This document shows positions 38,019 to 47,247 of a stretch of DNA of 64,000 bases, one piece after another; the first letter of the stretch is position 1, and the number at the start of each line of letters is the position of its first letter. The notes beneath the pieces were generated by a model that saw only the letters and a program-made list of their open reading frames with translations, ran no database searches and had not been told where the DNA came from. Position numbers and translations under genes: made by a program. Location of the stretch: NCBI RefSeq assembly GCF_004342165.1, contig NZ_SMAL01000001.1, positions 456,914 to 520,913 on the forward strand, given 5' to 3'. The stretch comes from Natranaerovirga pectinivora (lineage in GTDB: Bacteria > Bacillota > Clostridia > Lachnospirales > DSM-24629).

Positions 38019-38591
38019 ATGATTAAAGGTCAACAGATTATTTTAAAACCATCCAAACTAAGTGACAAAAGAAAAATATATGAATGGTTGTGTTTATCAG
38101 AAACAGCTAGAAGCCATATGGGTCCCCCTAATTTTGAGGATACACCTATACCAAGTTGGGAAGAATACTGTGAGGATTTTGAAGATTATTATTTTGACGG
38201 CTCAAAACCAGAGTGTGGTCAACTATGGATAATAAGCTACGAGAACGAAGAAATAGGCGCTATATGCTATTCTTCCTTTCATTTAAAAGGTAAGAGTGCA
38301 GAGCTTGATATATGGATGTCAACTGAAAAGCACTGTGGAAAAGGATTCGGATCTGAGTCTATTAAGGTTTTTTGTGACTATTTAATTCAAATTCTTGGTA
38401 TTGAACGATTTATTATTAGACCATCAAAAAGAAATACACGGGCTGTTAGAGCATATGAAAAAGGCGGTTTTGTAAAAGTTTTAGATGAAGATAAGCAAAA
38501 AGTTGTAAAAGAATTTCTACTAGATGAATATTTAGACGTTTATGGACAGGGTGATTATGGAATAGGTGACGATGTTGTATTAATAATGTAA
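38019..38591 (+). CDS. GNAT acetyltransferase (RimJ/AAC(6')-like)
   Basis: About 190 residues; ATG 38019 is preferred over 38013 by its AAAGGA spacing. WLCLSETARSHMGPP in the N-terminal part, motif A MSTEKHCGKGFGSESIKVF and NTRAVRAYEKGGF as motif B resemble the AAC(6')/RimJ type with an aminoglycoside-like acceptor cleft. The acidic tail (DEYLDVYGQGDYG) matches this subgroup. Substrate unknown. Confidence 0.87.
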   Translation: MIKGQQIILKPSKLSDKRKIYEWLCLSETARSHMGPPNFEDTPIPSWEEYCEDFEDYYFDGSKPECGQLWIISYENEEIGAICYSSFHLKGKSAELDIWMSTEKHCGKGFGSESIKVFCDYLIQILGIERFIIRPSKRNTRAVRAYEKGGFVKVLDEDKQKVVKEFLLDEYLDVYGQGDYGIGDDVVLIM

Positions 38592-38629
38592 GCAACCATA
38601 GAATTTTTAGTGATTAAAGGAGGAATACA

Positions 38630-38854
38630 ATGAATTGTAAAAATTGTAACAGTACCAGAATAGAGGACAGCATTGCAATAGGTCTTTCTGCTAAGACAGG
38701 TAATATTGGACCAAAGTCTACAAAAATTTTGGATTATGTGTCTCAAATGTACTGTGACATGTGCCTGGATTGTGGAGAAATTCTACGTTTCTATATCAAA
38801 GACGATACTAATAGAAAATGGATAAAAAAACCAGGTTCTTTTGGTACTAAATAG
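38630..38854 (+). CDS. Small zinc-ribbon-like protein
   Basis: 74 residues with a CxxC pair at the N-terminus (MNCKNCNS) and a second group CDMCLDC at about 42-48, a probable zinc ribbon. The centre is Gly/Lys-rich. AAAGGAGG precedes the ATG. Function not recognised. Last + strand gene before the strand switch. Confidence 0.7.
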   Translation: MNCKNCNSTRIEDSIAIGLSAKTGNIGPKSTKILDYVSQMYCDMCLDCGEILRFYIKDDTNRKWIKKPGSFGTK

Positions 38855-38971
38855 ATGATTATTATTTATTAAGAGTGGAGTGCAATTTCTAGTAATCTAA
38901 GGAACATAAAATAAAAAACTATATTTTTTCTCATACATTCAACTATTCGCTAAACACAACTTTAACGAAAA

Positions 38972-39020
38972 GATAGTCGTAAATTCTACCTTTGAATCCA
39001 AAACGTATATTACGACTATC
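38972..39020. terminator. 11-bp perfect inverted repeat at the strand switch
   Basis: GATAGTCGTAA (38972-38982) and TTACGACTATC (39010-39020) flank 27 bases between convergent genes (+ ending 38854, - ending 39044). The pairing is strong but there is no T run, so it may be a weak bidirectional terminator or a relic of an inserted element. Confidence 0.5.
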
Positions 39021-39043
39021 GATCATTTATTTCTATTTTAAAA

Positions 39044-39406
39044 TTAATTTTTATTAATATTTTTAATCTCATTAAATAAATGTCTTCTTTTGTATATTCC
39101 AAGTACTAAAACACCATATGCAACAATGCTTAAAATAGTTGTTAAACTGGTTGATATATAGGTTGATAATGCAATTATTTCGCCCATTGATATTCTATTA
39201 AAAATCCGTAAATTTGACCAATTGTTAATTAATGGGTATAAAATCCTTGGGAAAATAAATATATAAATTTGCTGTATTATTATCAATATAAAAAAAACAA
39301 TTCCTTCCATAAACGAACTTTTAATACATACAATTATACCTAATATAATTACACCAAATAAAATTAAATTCAAGCCTATAGAAAGCCACAGGTTAAACAT
39401 CAACAT
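39044..39406 (-). CDS. Four-helix membrane protein, unknown
   Basis: 120 residues with four predicted membrane segments and almost no soluble part. The short loop INNWSNLRIFNRISMG is the only polar region. Its ATG lies 12 bp after the stop of the small upstream ORF, so the two may be co-translated. Family not recognised. Confidence 0.6.
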   Translation of the reverse strand: MLMFNLWLSIGLNLILFGVIILGIIVCIKSSFMEGIVFFILIIIQQIYIFIFPRILYPLINNWSNLRIFNRISMGEIIALSTYISTSLTTILSIVAYGVLVLGIYKRRHLFNEIKNINKN

Positions 39407-39418
39407 CGTATCACTCCA

Positions 39419-39559
39419 TTAATAAGTTTGTTTTACTTTTTTCTTTAATATTCCGTCAATTACAAGTAATGTAATTGCAGCTATAGTAACAGGTGCTGCT
39501 GTTAACCATATATTTTCTAATGAAAACTCAAATAACAGTGACAATATCAAAAGTGTCAA
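39419..39559 (-). CDS. Small membrane ORF (46 residues) or gene tail
   Basis: A TTG at 39559 with AGG eight bases before opens 46 residues: two hydrophobic stretches and a basic end (LKKKVKQTY). It closes just before the next gene, as in an operon. The frame is closed by TAG just upstream of the TTG, so it could equally be the tail of a lost gene. Confidence 0.45.
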   Translation of the reverse strand: MTLLILSLLFEFSLENIWLTAAPVTIAAITLLVIDGILKKKVKQTY

Positions 39560-39585
39560 TATGACCTAACTTATCGTTTATTTCA

Positions 39586-40251
39586 CTACTCTACTTTTGT
39601 ACTCTCACGTCTATTTCTATACAAAAGATATAATCTTGTAAACATCAGTGTAAAGAATAATGTTACAAATCTTTCAAAATATTTTACACTAACTATTACT
39701 ACATTTTCCACAGTATTCATTTGTAACCCATTAGTCAAAGTCAATATGAAAGCAATTACTAAAATAATAATTATGTATAATACTAAATACTTAAACAAAT
39801 CTTTTATATTTTTAGATACTAATTGTAGACTAGCCAGTATGGCTTCAAATCTCGTCTTTTTTTCTACAACGAATATTGGCCATACAAATATAAATAAACA
39901 TTGGATAATTAACATAGGTATAATCGGAATTATTGTAAAAATAGTAGCAGCTAATATTAATAATTGAAGACCAACTATAATAAATACTTCTTTGTACTCT
40001 TTAAAAGACTTCCTTATTAAATCATTAAAATTACTATTTTCAGAGCTTATAACTATATGAACTACCATTAATTGTATAAATATTGTAAGTGGTAATATTA
40101 GCATACTTAAAATTCTACTAATATGATTACTTTTCATAAAATCATTTCCTTGTCCAATGATGAATAGTAACGTGATTAGAAACATAAATTTAATAAAATT
40201 ATTTATAAATACCTCCCAAGATTTTTTTACTTCAACTTTTAAATTTGTCAT
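39586..40251 (-). CDS. Six-helix membrane protein
   Basis: 221 residues with about six membrane segments. The N-terminal VKKSWEVFINNFIKF and the central EKKTRFEAILASLQLVSKNI resemble the glycerophosphodiester phosphodiesterase membrane-domain/DUF975-like proteins, in which a conserved helix of this type follows an amphipathic loop. Role unknown. AAGGGGAT ribosome site. Confidence 0.6.
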   Translation of the reverse strand: MTNLKVEVKKSWEVFINNFIKFMFLITLLFIIGQGNDFMKSNHISRILSMLILPLTIFIQLMVVHIVISSENSNFNDLIRKSFKEYKEVFIIVGLQLLILAATIFTIIPIIPMLIIQCLFIFVWPIFVVEKKTRFEAILASLQLVSKNIKDLFKYLVLYIIIILVIAFILTLTNGLQMNTVENVVIVSVKYFERFVTLFFTLMFTRLYLLYRNRRESTKVE

Positions 40252-40306
40252 CTCACAATCCCCTTCGTGTATATAATTAAGTAATATAAATTAATAAACT
40301 TTATTT

Positions 40307-40400
40307 TTATTTTATCTTTTTTAGTATAAATATTACATTATCAGTTACAGGAATTCCCAATCTTTGATTAATTAATTTCATCTCTGACGATATATTTCAC
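40307..40400 (-). pseudogene. C-terminal remnant of a lipoprotein-like gene (copy 2)
   Basis: The minus strand encodes a 26-residue tail ending PVTDNVIFILKKIK, clearly related to the tail IQVTDNARFTLKKD at 47248-47460. Everything upstream of the tail is lost; the GNAT at 40437 stops about 40 bp before it. Confidence 0.6.
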
Positions 40401-40436
40401 CTTAATATTTCAATTTTAAAACTATTATGTGTCCTA

Positions 40437-40868
40437 TTATAACATTTTTACAAATGCTAACTGACTCTTTTTCATCTTAAAGCCATTCTTCAAATAAAAC
40501 ATATGAGCATCTTCTCGCTCTGCTCCAGAGTTAAGTTTTATTCCAATACAATCATTATTCCTAGCCCATTCTGCCCCTGCCTGCATTAACAAACGTCCAA
40601 TTCCTTTATTTCGCAGTGCTTCATCAACTACAATACCTAAAACTATGGCCATACGACCAATAATTAATGAATGGTATATACTCATATGGACCCAACCTAC
40701 GATTTTGTCATCTTCAGAAACAGCCACAAAAATACCTGCACCATTGTTTTCAGTTATATTTAAATACTGTAGTTGAACTTCTTCATTGGTCACAATATAT
40801 CCTAATTGGCTAATTAAAGAAGCAACTACCCTAGAATCACTTTCTTTCATCTTTCTAATACTAGCCAT
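40437..40868 (-). CDS. GNAT acetyltransferase
   Basis: 143 residues. Strands GIFVAVSEDDKIVGWV, motif A VVDEALRNKGIGRLLMQAG, and REDAHMFYLKNGFKMKK as motif B. A compact GNAT of the PanZ/ElaA-like size. AAGGGG before the ATG. Single gene bounded by a gene remnant downstream. Confidence 0.88.
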   Translation of the reverse strand: MASIRKMKESDSRVVASLISQLGYIVTNEEVQLQYLNITENNGAGIFVAVSEDDKIVGWVHMSIYHSLIIGRMAIVLGIVVDEALRNKGIGRLLMQAGAEWARNNDCIGIKLNSGAEREDAHMFYLKNGFKMKKSQLAFVKML

Positions 40869-40914
40869 TGCTACCTTCCCCTTTATTAGATATTGTAAAA
40901 AAACATTTAAGAAA

Positions 40915-41118
40915 TCAATAACTATTACCCTTTTTAATTATTAATAGCCTTCTCGTGATTATCTCTCTGCAAACTTCGTATACTACTCGCATAGGCACAT
41001 ATACAGAAAGAAATACCAATAAAGAATTTAAGGTTGATAGTACAAAAAGACCTTCAATCCTAAAAGCAATCATACATATTATCAACTCTGGAATTAATTT
41101 TAATATCTTTTTTTTCAT
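40915..41118 (-). CDS. Small membrane protein overlapping the Nudix gene
   Basis: 67 residues, two hydrophobic segments, basic ends. Its ATG overlaps the stop of the Nudix gene (ATGA, 41115-41118), so it is translationally coupled to it. Family not recognised. Confidence 0.6.
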   Translation of the reverse strand: MKKKILKLIPELIICMIAFRIEGLFVLSTLNSLLVFLSVYVPMRVVYEVCREIITRRLLIIKKGNSY

Positions 41119-41525
41119 ATAATAAACCCTTTCACTTTCTCAAATATATGTGGTTGTATTTTATCATATGTAAGTTGGGCTGGTAGATTATCACCAAAAG
41201 AAATCTCTTCAATTTCATATTCTAAGTTACCTAATTTTGTAACTTCAGCATAGTACAAGCGTCCAAATGTTTTTATTTCTTTTATTTCAACTGAATAATC
41301 ACAAACCGGAACTAAGTTAAAGTCTAATGCGCCTGTCTCTTCTTTCAGTTCTCTTTTTGCAGCCGCATCTACGTCTTCATTCTTTTCTATATGACCACCT
41401 GGCACTTCCCAGGTTGATCTATCTTTATGTCTTACAAATATCCATTGCCCTTGATATCTTGCTTGAATTACAACAAAACTTAATTTTTCAACCTTTTCAT
41501 CTAATGGGTGAAATTCAACTTTCAT
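41115..41525 (-). CDS. Nudix hydrolase
   Basis: 136 residues with a canonical Nudix box GHIEKNEDVDAAAKRELKEE followed by TG (about 44-66). W/PGGH precedes it, as in MutT/ADP-ribose-type enzymes. Predicted nucleotide-diphosphate hydrolase; the substrate is unknown. GGAGTCGG lies before the ATG. Confidence 0.9.
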   Translation of the reverse strand: MKVEFHPLDEKVEKLSFVVIQARYQGQWIFVRHKDRSTWEVPGGHIEKNEDVDAAAKRELKEETGALDFNLVPVCDYSVEIKEIKTFGRLYYAEVTKLGNLEYEIEEISFGDNLPAQLTYDKIQPHIFEKVKGFII

Positions 41526-41562
41526 ATCCGACTCCTAACTATCTAAACTCACAAGATTTACT

Positions 41563-41922
41563 TTATAATAATACTACGACAAGTAGAATAATTACTATTA
41601 TCGTAAGTGAAACTTGCATACCTTTAATCCTCATAGCAAGCATTTTTTGTTCTTTACGCAGATCAGATACTTGACTCCCTAAAGAACTTAGTAAATCAAC
41701 CATCTTCATTTGAGTATAAATTGATATCTCCTGATCTGATGTTTCTTCGTATACTTTCTTATAAAATTTATCATCAATTAAAACCCAATCCATTTTCATT
41801 AGATAATTTGATTGTTCTTTTTTATTGCTTTTGGGAATTAATTGCATTTCATCTTTATTTAGCTCCTCTAAATAATACAAGTGATTTTTTATAAATTTCT
41901 CTTTATAGTTATCAGTTCTCAT
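41563..41922 (-). CDS. C-tail-anchored hypothetical protein
   Basis: About 119 residues; ATG 41922 is chosen because AAGGAGG lies between it and the earlier ATG 41937. Soluble helical N-terminal region, a coiled-coil-like stretch (LLSSLGSQVSDLRKEQKML) and one C-terminal membrane segment (about 101-119). The layout suggests a tail-anchored membrane protein. Function unknown. Confidence 0.62.
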   Translation of the reverse strand: MRTDNYKEKFIKNHLYYLEELNKDEMQLIPKSNKKEQSNYLMKMDWVLIDDKFYKKVYEETSDQEISIYTQMKMVDLLSSLGSQVSDLRKEQKMLAMRIKGMQVSLTIIVIILLVVVLL

Positions 41923-42066
41923 TAGAGCCTCCTTCATCTAATGTTGCTTTTCTTTTAAGAACTTTTATTTTATTCTATATATACTAAACCTTATAAAAAT
42001 TAAATATGAAAGCGTCCAAATGTTTTTATCGAAAAATAAATTTGGACATATAGTCATAGTATTTTT

Positions 42067-42615
42067 CTATCTATCTGCATTAATATCAACAAGCTTCCAC
42101 CCAGAAGGCGTCTCTATATATGTAAAAATAAGCACACTTCTCATAACATCATTCTCCATATTATCTGAGACACTAAAAACCTCGTAACCTGTAATAAATC
42201 TTTCCTCTTCATCCAAAAGAAAATATCTTTGCCTAAGTTTCTCAAAATCTAATGAATTAGAAAAAAATGGCATCTCATAATGATTGTTTGCAACCCTAAT
42301 AAGTAGTCCATCTTCTTGAATTAGTATGTTATCTCCTAATAAAGCCTTTTCCTCTTCATTAAATACTCCTAAATTTAATGAAGAAATTATTTGCCTGGAC
42401 TTTATATCTAATACGTTACGTAGATCATATGTCTTTTCATAATGTTCAACTTTAGCAGAAGTTTCATCAATTAATAACTCTAACTCTTTAACCTTAGCTC
42501 TAAGTTCTTGCTTCTCGAGTTCTAATACTTTTTCCTGAGAACACCCAGTAAGTAGACTGGTTATTATAAACATTAGAGCCATATATCTAAAAACCTTATT
42601 ATTATTAACCTTCAT
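42067..42615 (-). CDS. Lipoprotein with N-terminal coiled coil
   Basis: 182 residues. Lipobox LLTGC with Cys at about 25, then a Glu/Lys coiled coil (about 28-62), then a C-terminal alpha/beta domain ending GWKLVDINADR. The ending resembles clostridial lipoproteins with NTF2-like folds, but this is not firm. AGGAGG ribosome site; the upstream lipoprotein gene is on the same strand. Confidence 0.7.
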   Translation of the reverse strand: MKVNNNKVFRYMALMFIITSLLTGCSQEKVLELEKQELRAKVKELELLIDETSAKVEHYEKTYDLRNVLDIKSRQIISSLNLGVFNEEEKALLGDNILIQEDGLLIRVANNHYEMPFFSNSLDFEKLRQRYFLLDEEERFITGYEVFSVSDNMENDVMRSVLIFTYIETPSGWKLVDINADR

Positions 42616-42657
42616 TTTATCCTCCTAAATAAAATATCACCAAGATTTTGATCTCAT

Positions 42658-42719
42658 TTTCCATTTTCCAATTCTAATTCTCTTTCTATTTCCGTCCAAT
42701 TAATATCGTTATTATTGTC
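42658..42719 (-). other. In-frame open extension after a TAA stop
   Basis: After the TAA of the upstream lipoprotein gene, the same frame runs on for 20 codons (DNNNDINWTEIERELELENG then Lys) to a TGA. The peptide is protein-like. The TAA could be a nonsense mutation that removed the natural C-terminus. Confidence 0.4.
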
Positions 42720-43373
42720 TTATAGTGGTATTTTTGTTACTGTTCCGTTTTCAAACAAAAGCATTTTAGTGATATATTCCATTCTTGAATTGTCATAGTA
42801 CTTATAATAAATATCCCCCGTCTCAGTTATTCCTAAGAGGTTTGAATACCTACCACCACCACTTATATTAAGATAATCTACATTTTGAAGATTAACAATT
42901 TCAAGATTCTCTTTTATTCTATATAACCTATACTCATAAATGTTACTGCTTAAATATTGGCCTATTAAGAACTCATACTGACCATCATCATTATAATCAT
43001 ATGTTAAGATATCAAATTCAGTTTGGAACCTCATTTCTTCATTCCAATCAGTTAAATTAAACTCTGAGATCATAACATTATCTTTTGATAATACTAACTT
43101 GCAATCACCAACCCAATTATCGCCTTGAAAAGCACCAGGTGATTCATCATAATAGTACTTTCCGTTATACATTTGGAGTTCTAAAGTATACTCACTTAAG
43201 TCAGGCATTTGAACAATCCCTTTGCCTAGTACCTTATTATTAACACTATTAGTTGATTCAACTTCCAATGGCTTATTTTCTAAATTAATATTTCCAGCAT
43301 CTCCACTAGTAGCGCGTTGACATCCTATACATAAACTTAAGCAAACTGTAATGATACAAAATAGTTTTTTCAT
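42720..43373 (-). CDS. Lipoprotein, possibly with truncated C-terminus
   Basis: 217 residues. Lipobox LCIGC with Cys at about 18. An EF-hand-like DYNDDGQYEF stretch at about 126-135 is typical of VCBS/integrin-like repeats in secreted clostridial proteins. It stops with TAA at 42720-42722; an in-frame 20-codon extension follows. Expected to be displayed on the cell surface. Confidence 0.7.
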   Translation of the reverse strand: MKKLFCIITVCLSLCIGCQRATSGDAGNINLENKPLEVESTNSVNNKVLGKGIVQMPDLSEYTLELQMYNGKYYYDESPGAFQGDNWVGDCKLVLSKDNVMISEFNLTDWNEEMRFQTEFDILTYDYNDDGQYEFLIGQYLSSNIYEYRLYRIKENLEIVNLQNVDYLNISGGGRYSNLLGITETGDIYYKYYDNSRMEYITKMLLFENGTVTKIPL

Positions 43374-43471
43374 TAAATTTCTCCCTTATTAATATTAAAT
43401 TCTTAGATGTAAAGTTATTTAACTTTTTTAAATTTTAAACTATAACTATTAATGACGGGTACTGTCCTGTC

Positions 43472-44197
43472 TTAAACAAATGAAATATTTTCAGCTGATA
43501 CAGTAAACTCAACCGTATTTATATTATCACTTTGAATAAATAAGACATGTAACTCATATTTGTTATCTACCCAATATATTTCTTCATATAACCAGCATAA
43601 ATTCTCTAGTATTGGAAGCTCTTGTTTTAGAATCTTATAATTTTTTAAATGGAGTTCTTGAACATCAGTATACCCAGAAGGATATACAAATGTAATAATA
43701 AAAGAATCCTCTGTTTGTCTTGTTTCTTTAACTACACAATCGTGAAAATTAATATTCTTTATAATATTATTATCGATTACTGTTAACGCTTTTTTATAAT
43801 AAGCTTGATACTTTCTCCTAACAGATTCTACCAATGTTTCATTTTCCTCACAAAATTGAGTAACTTCTTTAATCACTTCTTTAGACGCTTTATTTAAAGC
43901 AAAAACTCGTATATCTGGTATTTTATTTAATATTTCTTGAGATAAACATCTTTTAATTTGCTCTAGATTAAATATAAATGTATCTTCAAATTGCTTAGAA
44001 GTTTGATCTTGATCAAACTCTATCTGTTGTAATAATGCAACTTCTCTAAATATATTATAGAACTCTTCCAGTTTTTGTTTGTATAATCTTTGAAAATAGT
44101 CTTCAGAAAAAATTTCTGCATCTTTCTCTTCCACAAGAAGTATATGAAATCCCGTTTTTTGAAGCAAACCATACCATTCCTTTGTAAGATACTTCAC
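43472..44197 (-). CDS. DUF4085-like hypothetical protein
   Basis: 241 residues, soluble, no signal peptide. The N-terminal MKYLTKEWYGLLQKTGFH, a helical central region and the late NINFHDCVVKE followed by a beta-rich end resemble the DUF4085 family of Firmicutes. Function unknown. GTG start with AGGGGG upstream. Confidence 0.65.
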   Translation of the reverse strand: MKYLTKEWYGLLQKTGFHILLVEEKDAEIFSEDYFQRLYKQKLEEFYNIFREVALLQQIEFDQDQTSKQFEDTFIFNLEQIKRCLSQEILNKIPDIRVFALNKASKEVIKEVTQFCEENETLVESVRRKYQAYYKKALTVIDNNIIKNINFHDCVVKETRQTEDSFIITFVYPSGYTDVQELHLKNYKILKQELPILENLCWLYEEIYWVDNKYELHVLFIQSDNINTVEFTVSAENISFV

Positions 44198-44225
44198 TTA
44201 TATTCCCCCTACGCTAATTGTTAAA

Positions 44226-45323
44226 CTACTTTAAGCTCTCCAATAAAAATCTCTGTATTTCATTCATTAATTCTAAGTCTAAATCTTGGGCCAATGTTCT
44301 ATCAATCCCTGAATAAAATTCTTGTTTCACTTCATACGGAATATTCTGTTCATAGTTTTCATAAATTTTACGGTACTCAGCATTAATTATATTTATGTAT
44401 TCTATAGCATTCTCTGAACGAAAAAGGTTGTTATGTCCATTGCGATCTTGATTGCTAATTGATATGGCTTTTACATTAGGGTTTGTGATTTTATCACCCT
44501 TTGAAATTATAGAACTCCCATTATATTCTACCATTTCATCATCTGTACCATGTATAATTAAAACTGGAATATTTGATTCATTAATACCATTGACTGCGCT
44601 TAGAGAAGCCACATCACCAAATAGCATTCTTTGGTATAGCCATAAATAAGGGCGTTGAGAATAAATAAAAGAACCCATCATACGTTTACCCTGTTCCATA
44701 ATAATTTCCAACGGACTGTTCACTCCAGAAACTGACACAACACCAGAAATATTATGGTCAAAATTCAGTATGTTGGTTACTGCATAACCACCCCAACTAT
44801 GTCCAAACAAAAGAATCGGAAGATTATTGAACTGTGGTTGTTGGTCTATATGGCTTAATGCTGCATCAAGATCAATTAAGCCTTGTGGAAAACCTTTTGT
44901 TGTCTTTCCCTCACTGTCAAAGCTCCCTGTCGCATCATAAGCAAAAACTTGCCACCCTTGATCTACAAAATAGGCTATTTGAGGCAAGTAACTATCTGCA
45001 CCACCTCCAAGACCATGAACTACCACTATAAGGCCTTGATCATTACTTTCTCCATACACATAGCCTTGTAAGCGATTATCTCCTGATTTAAAATCCACTA
45101 AGCGTCTTGGATACTCCTTCTGTATATCTGTATATCTTAGACTTGCTGTAATCGTTTCATCATGTCTATCATACCTTGGAAATTGACCATCATAGATAAA
45201 TTTCACCACTATCATAGAAATGATAGAAAAAATAAATATAAACCCTATAATACTAAAGCATATAATCTTACTTACTTTCCTTCTATTAGGAATAAACCCT
45301 TTATCTTTTTTTATGTTAAACAT
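44226..45323 (-). CDS. Membrane-anchored alpha/beta hydrolase
   Basis: About 365 residues from ATG 45323 (GAGGTG upstream; the GTG at 45332 is part of that site). One N-terminal membrane segment (about 20-42). The oxyanion region is VVHGLGGG, the nucleophile elbow FGHSWGGYA, the acid Asp in IIHGTDDE and the His in RNGHNNLF. An extracytoplasmic esterase/lipase or peptidase; the substrate is open. Confidence 0.85.
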   Translation of the reverse strand: MFNIKKDKGFIPNRRKVSKIICFSIIGFIFIFSIISMIVVKFIYDGQFPRYDRHDETITASLRYTDIQKEYPRRLVDFKSGDNRLQGYVYGESNDQGLIVVVHGLGGGADSYLPQIAYFVDQGWQVFAYDATGSFDSEGKTTKGFPQGLIDLDAALSHIDQQPQFNNLPILLFGHSWGGYAVTNILNFDHNISGVVSVSGVNSPLEIIMEQGKRMMGSFIYSQRPYLWLYQRMLFGDVASLSAVNGINESNIPVLIIHGTDDEMVEYNGSSIISKGDKITNPNVKAISISNQDRNGHNNLFRSENAIEYINIINAEYRKIYENYEQNIPYEVKQEFYSGIDRTLAQDLDLELMNEIQRFLLESLK

Positions 45324-45365
45324 AAAATTCACCTCTTTAAAATTAGTTAGTTTCTTGTTTTTGTC

Positions 45366-46151
45366 TTATTCAATTCCAATGTTTACTTTCTGTAAATAAG
45401 TTATTACATCCAGTAAACTTTCAACTACCTGATTAGGTTGTATTTTAGTCTCATCATTCTTTTTATACTTCCCACTTTTAACAAGTATTGAATAGTTGCC
45501 AATTTCATTTGCACCTTTAATATCTGTTAAAACATCATCTCCCACAGCAATAATCTTACTTGATTCAATATTCATTTGACTAATTGCTTCGTGGTAAATT
45601 TCACTAGAAGGTTTGCCTAATAAGATGGCATTACTTTTTGTTATATCCTCAAACATACTGCAAAATGCACCTGTATCTAGTTTAGGGCCATTCTTTGATA
45701 AGTAAAATTTTGACCTTGACATAGTTACTAACTTTGAACCTTTATGTACATAATTAAATATCTTATTAAGCAATTTATAATTACAATCAATATTTTCAAA
45801 ATCACACAGTATTATATAATCAGGTATTTCATTATAATTTTCATCTATTCCTAACTGATTCTTTAAATTTTCCGACCCAATAAACCAAAAAGACTCTATA
45901 TGTTTTTTAGTTAAAAATCCTCTTAAGGTTACCATCGGATTTATAAAATGATTCTCTGGAATATCAACACCTATACGCTTAAAATCTAAAGATAATTCTT
46001 TACATGATTTTGATACTGTATTAGTTATAATTCTAAATGGTATATTTTTTTCTCTTAAATATGCCAACAACTGAGTTGATCCTACTAATGCTTTACCATT
46101 GCTCATTAATGTTCCTTCTAAATCTAAAATTACCCCTATATTATTAGTCAT
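45366..46151 (-). CDS. HAD hydrolase of the NagD/IIA type with altered motif I
   Basis: 261 residues. Motif I reads LDLEGTL: the first Asp is present but the second (general acid) is Glu. Motif II is in IRIITNT, a IIA-type cap lies in the middle, and motif IV is AVGDDVLTDIKGA. The Asp-to-Glu change is unusual and may weaken phosphatase activity or shift specificity. Confidence 0.82.
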   Translation of the reverse strand: MTNNIGVILDLEGTLMSNGKALVGSTQLLAYLREKNIPFRIITNTVSKSCKELSLDFKRIGVDIPENHFINPMVTLRGFLTKKHIESFWFIGSENLKNQLGIDENYNEIPDYIILCDFENIDCNYKLLNKIFNYVHKGSKLVTMSRSKFYLSKNGPKLDTGAFCSMFEDITKSNAILLGKPSSEIYHEAISQMNIESSKIIAVGDDVLTDIKGANEIGNYSILVKSGKYKKNDETKIQPNQVVESLLDVITYLQKVNIGIE

Positions 46152-46213
46152 TTAGCGCTCTCCTGTTTTAACTTTTTTTCTCTCTAGATAATCAAAATAT
46201 AAAAATTGTTAAT

Positions 46214-46477
46214 CTAGCTCTTTATACAATGCATATCCACTGAGTATAACTCAAAACCACCTACCAAAGATAATACAATACCAGCAGTTCGAAAGTTAGA
46301 AGTATTTTCATTAATAATCCTTTCATATTGACGTGTGTCCAAAGTACCACCATTATTATGGATTGCGTTACGTCCCCTTCTTTCACCAATAGAATTAGAT
46401 GAAAAAATCAAAATAAATCCTATAATAAAAATAATGAACATAATACTTAATGACGTTTTTACCATTCTTACTTTCAT
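46214..46477 (-). CDS. Small two-helix membrane protein
   Basis: 87 residues: two membrane segments (about 9-28 and 62-78) and a polar middle (NNGGTLDTRQYERIINENT). The last residues after GGFELYS look unrelated to a membrane protein end and may come from a 3' change. GGAGG ribosome site. Function unknown. Confidence 0.55.
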   Translation of the reverse strand: MKVRMVKTSLSIMFIIFIIGFILIFSSNSIGERRGRNAIHNNGGTLDTRQYERIINENTSNFRTAGIVLSLVGGFELYSVDMHCIKS

Positions 46478-46543
46478 AATTTTATCCTCCTTATATATAA
46501 ATTCAATTCAATGCAATTGATAATTATAGTCACTTAAACATTT

Positions 46544-47221
46544 CTAAATAAATTCCCATATACCGTCTAGATTACTAGAGTAATTCTTGTAATTTGCCTT
46601 ATTTTCTTGTCTAACCAAAATAGCTTCAAAGCCATAATTTAAAGCGCCTTGAATATCAGCAGAATAACTATCACCTATCATATAAACTTTTAAGTCCTTT
46701 TCAAAGTGTTTAGATACTTCTTCGAATATTAATTTATTTGGTTTTTCATAACCAACTACTGCTGAAGATATAATCTTCTTAAAGTACTTTTGTATCCCTA
46801 AACCTTCGATAATATCAATTAGTTCTGGTGTATGATTTGATAATATATAATTGGAATATTCTTCTGAAATAGACTTTTCTAAGGTCCTTACAGTATCTTC
46901 AAACAAGTACCATTTACTGATATCTAGATACTCATCTTTAAATTGCCTGGTCAACTCTATTGCGCTTTGCTTCTCAATACCAATCTTTAATAAAGCATTT
47001 AAGATTATTGTATTAACATATTCCCACCAACTAAGTCCATTAAAATAATCCTTATGTACTTCTTTATGTCTATGCCATGGAAAACCATCTTGAAAATGTG
47101 GTCGAATATCATCTTCTGACACTATAAAATCATTGCGTTTTAAAACTTCATACAATGATTTAGTCCACATACCATCTCTATAAGCTAATGTATTATCAAA
47201 ATCCCAAATTAATATAGACAT
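46544..47221 (-). CDS. HAD-superfamily hydrolase
   Basis: 225 residues. Motif I is IWDFDNTLAYRDG, motif II LSNHTPE, Lys in GYEKPNK, and motif IV GDSYSADIQGA. A class I cap lies between motifs I and II. Similar to phosphoglycolate phosphatase-like HAD-IA enzymes. AGGGGGG ribosome site. Confidence 0.87.
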   Translation of the reverse strand: MSILIWDFDNTLAYRDGMWTKSLYEVLKRNDFIVSEDDIRPHFQDGFPWHRHKEVHKDYFNGLSWWEYVNTIILNALLKIGIEKQSAIELTRQFKDEYLDISKWYLFEDTVRTLEKSISEEYSNYILSNHTPELIDIIEGLGIQKYFKKIISSAVVGYEKPNKLIFEEVSKHFEKDLKVYMIGDSYSADIQGALNYGFEAILVRQENKANYKNYSSNLDGIWEFI

Positions 47222-47247
47222 TAGACGCCCCCCTATATCTGTAAAAT

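Noticed and set aside
41260..42030. 17-base match GCGTCCAAATGTTTTTA inside the Nudix gene and again near 42012
   Set aside because: Too short, and no similarity continues on either side; chance in AT-rich DNA is likely.
43440..43475. GACGGGTACTGTCCTGTC, resembling REP-like repeats (GGGACAGTCCC type) of Firmicutes
   Set aside because: Single imperfect copy with no REP transposase; evidence too thin.
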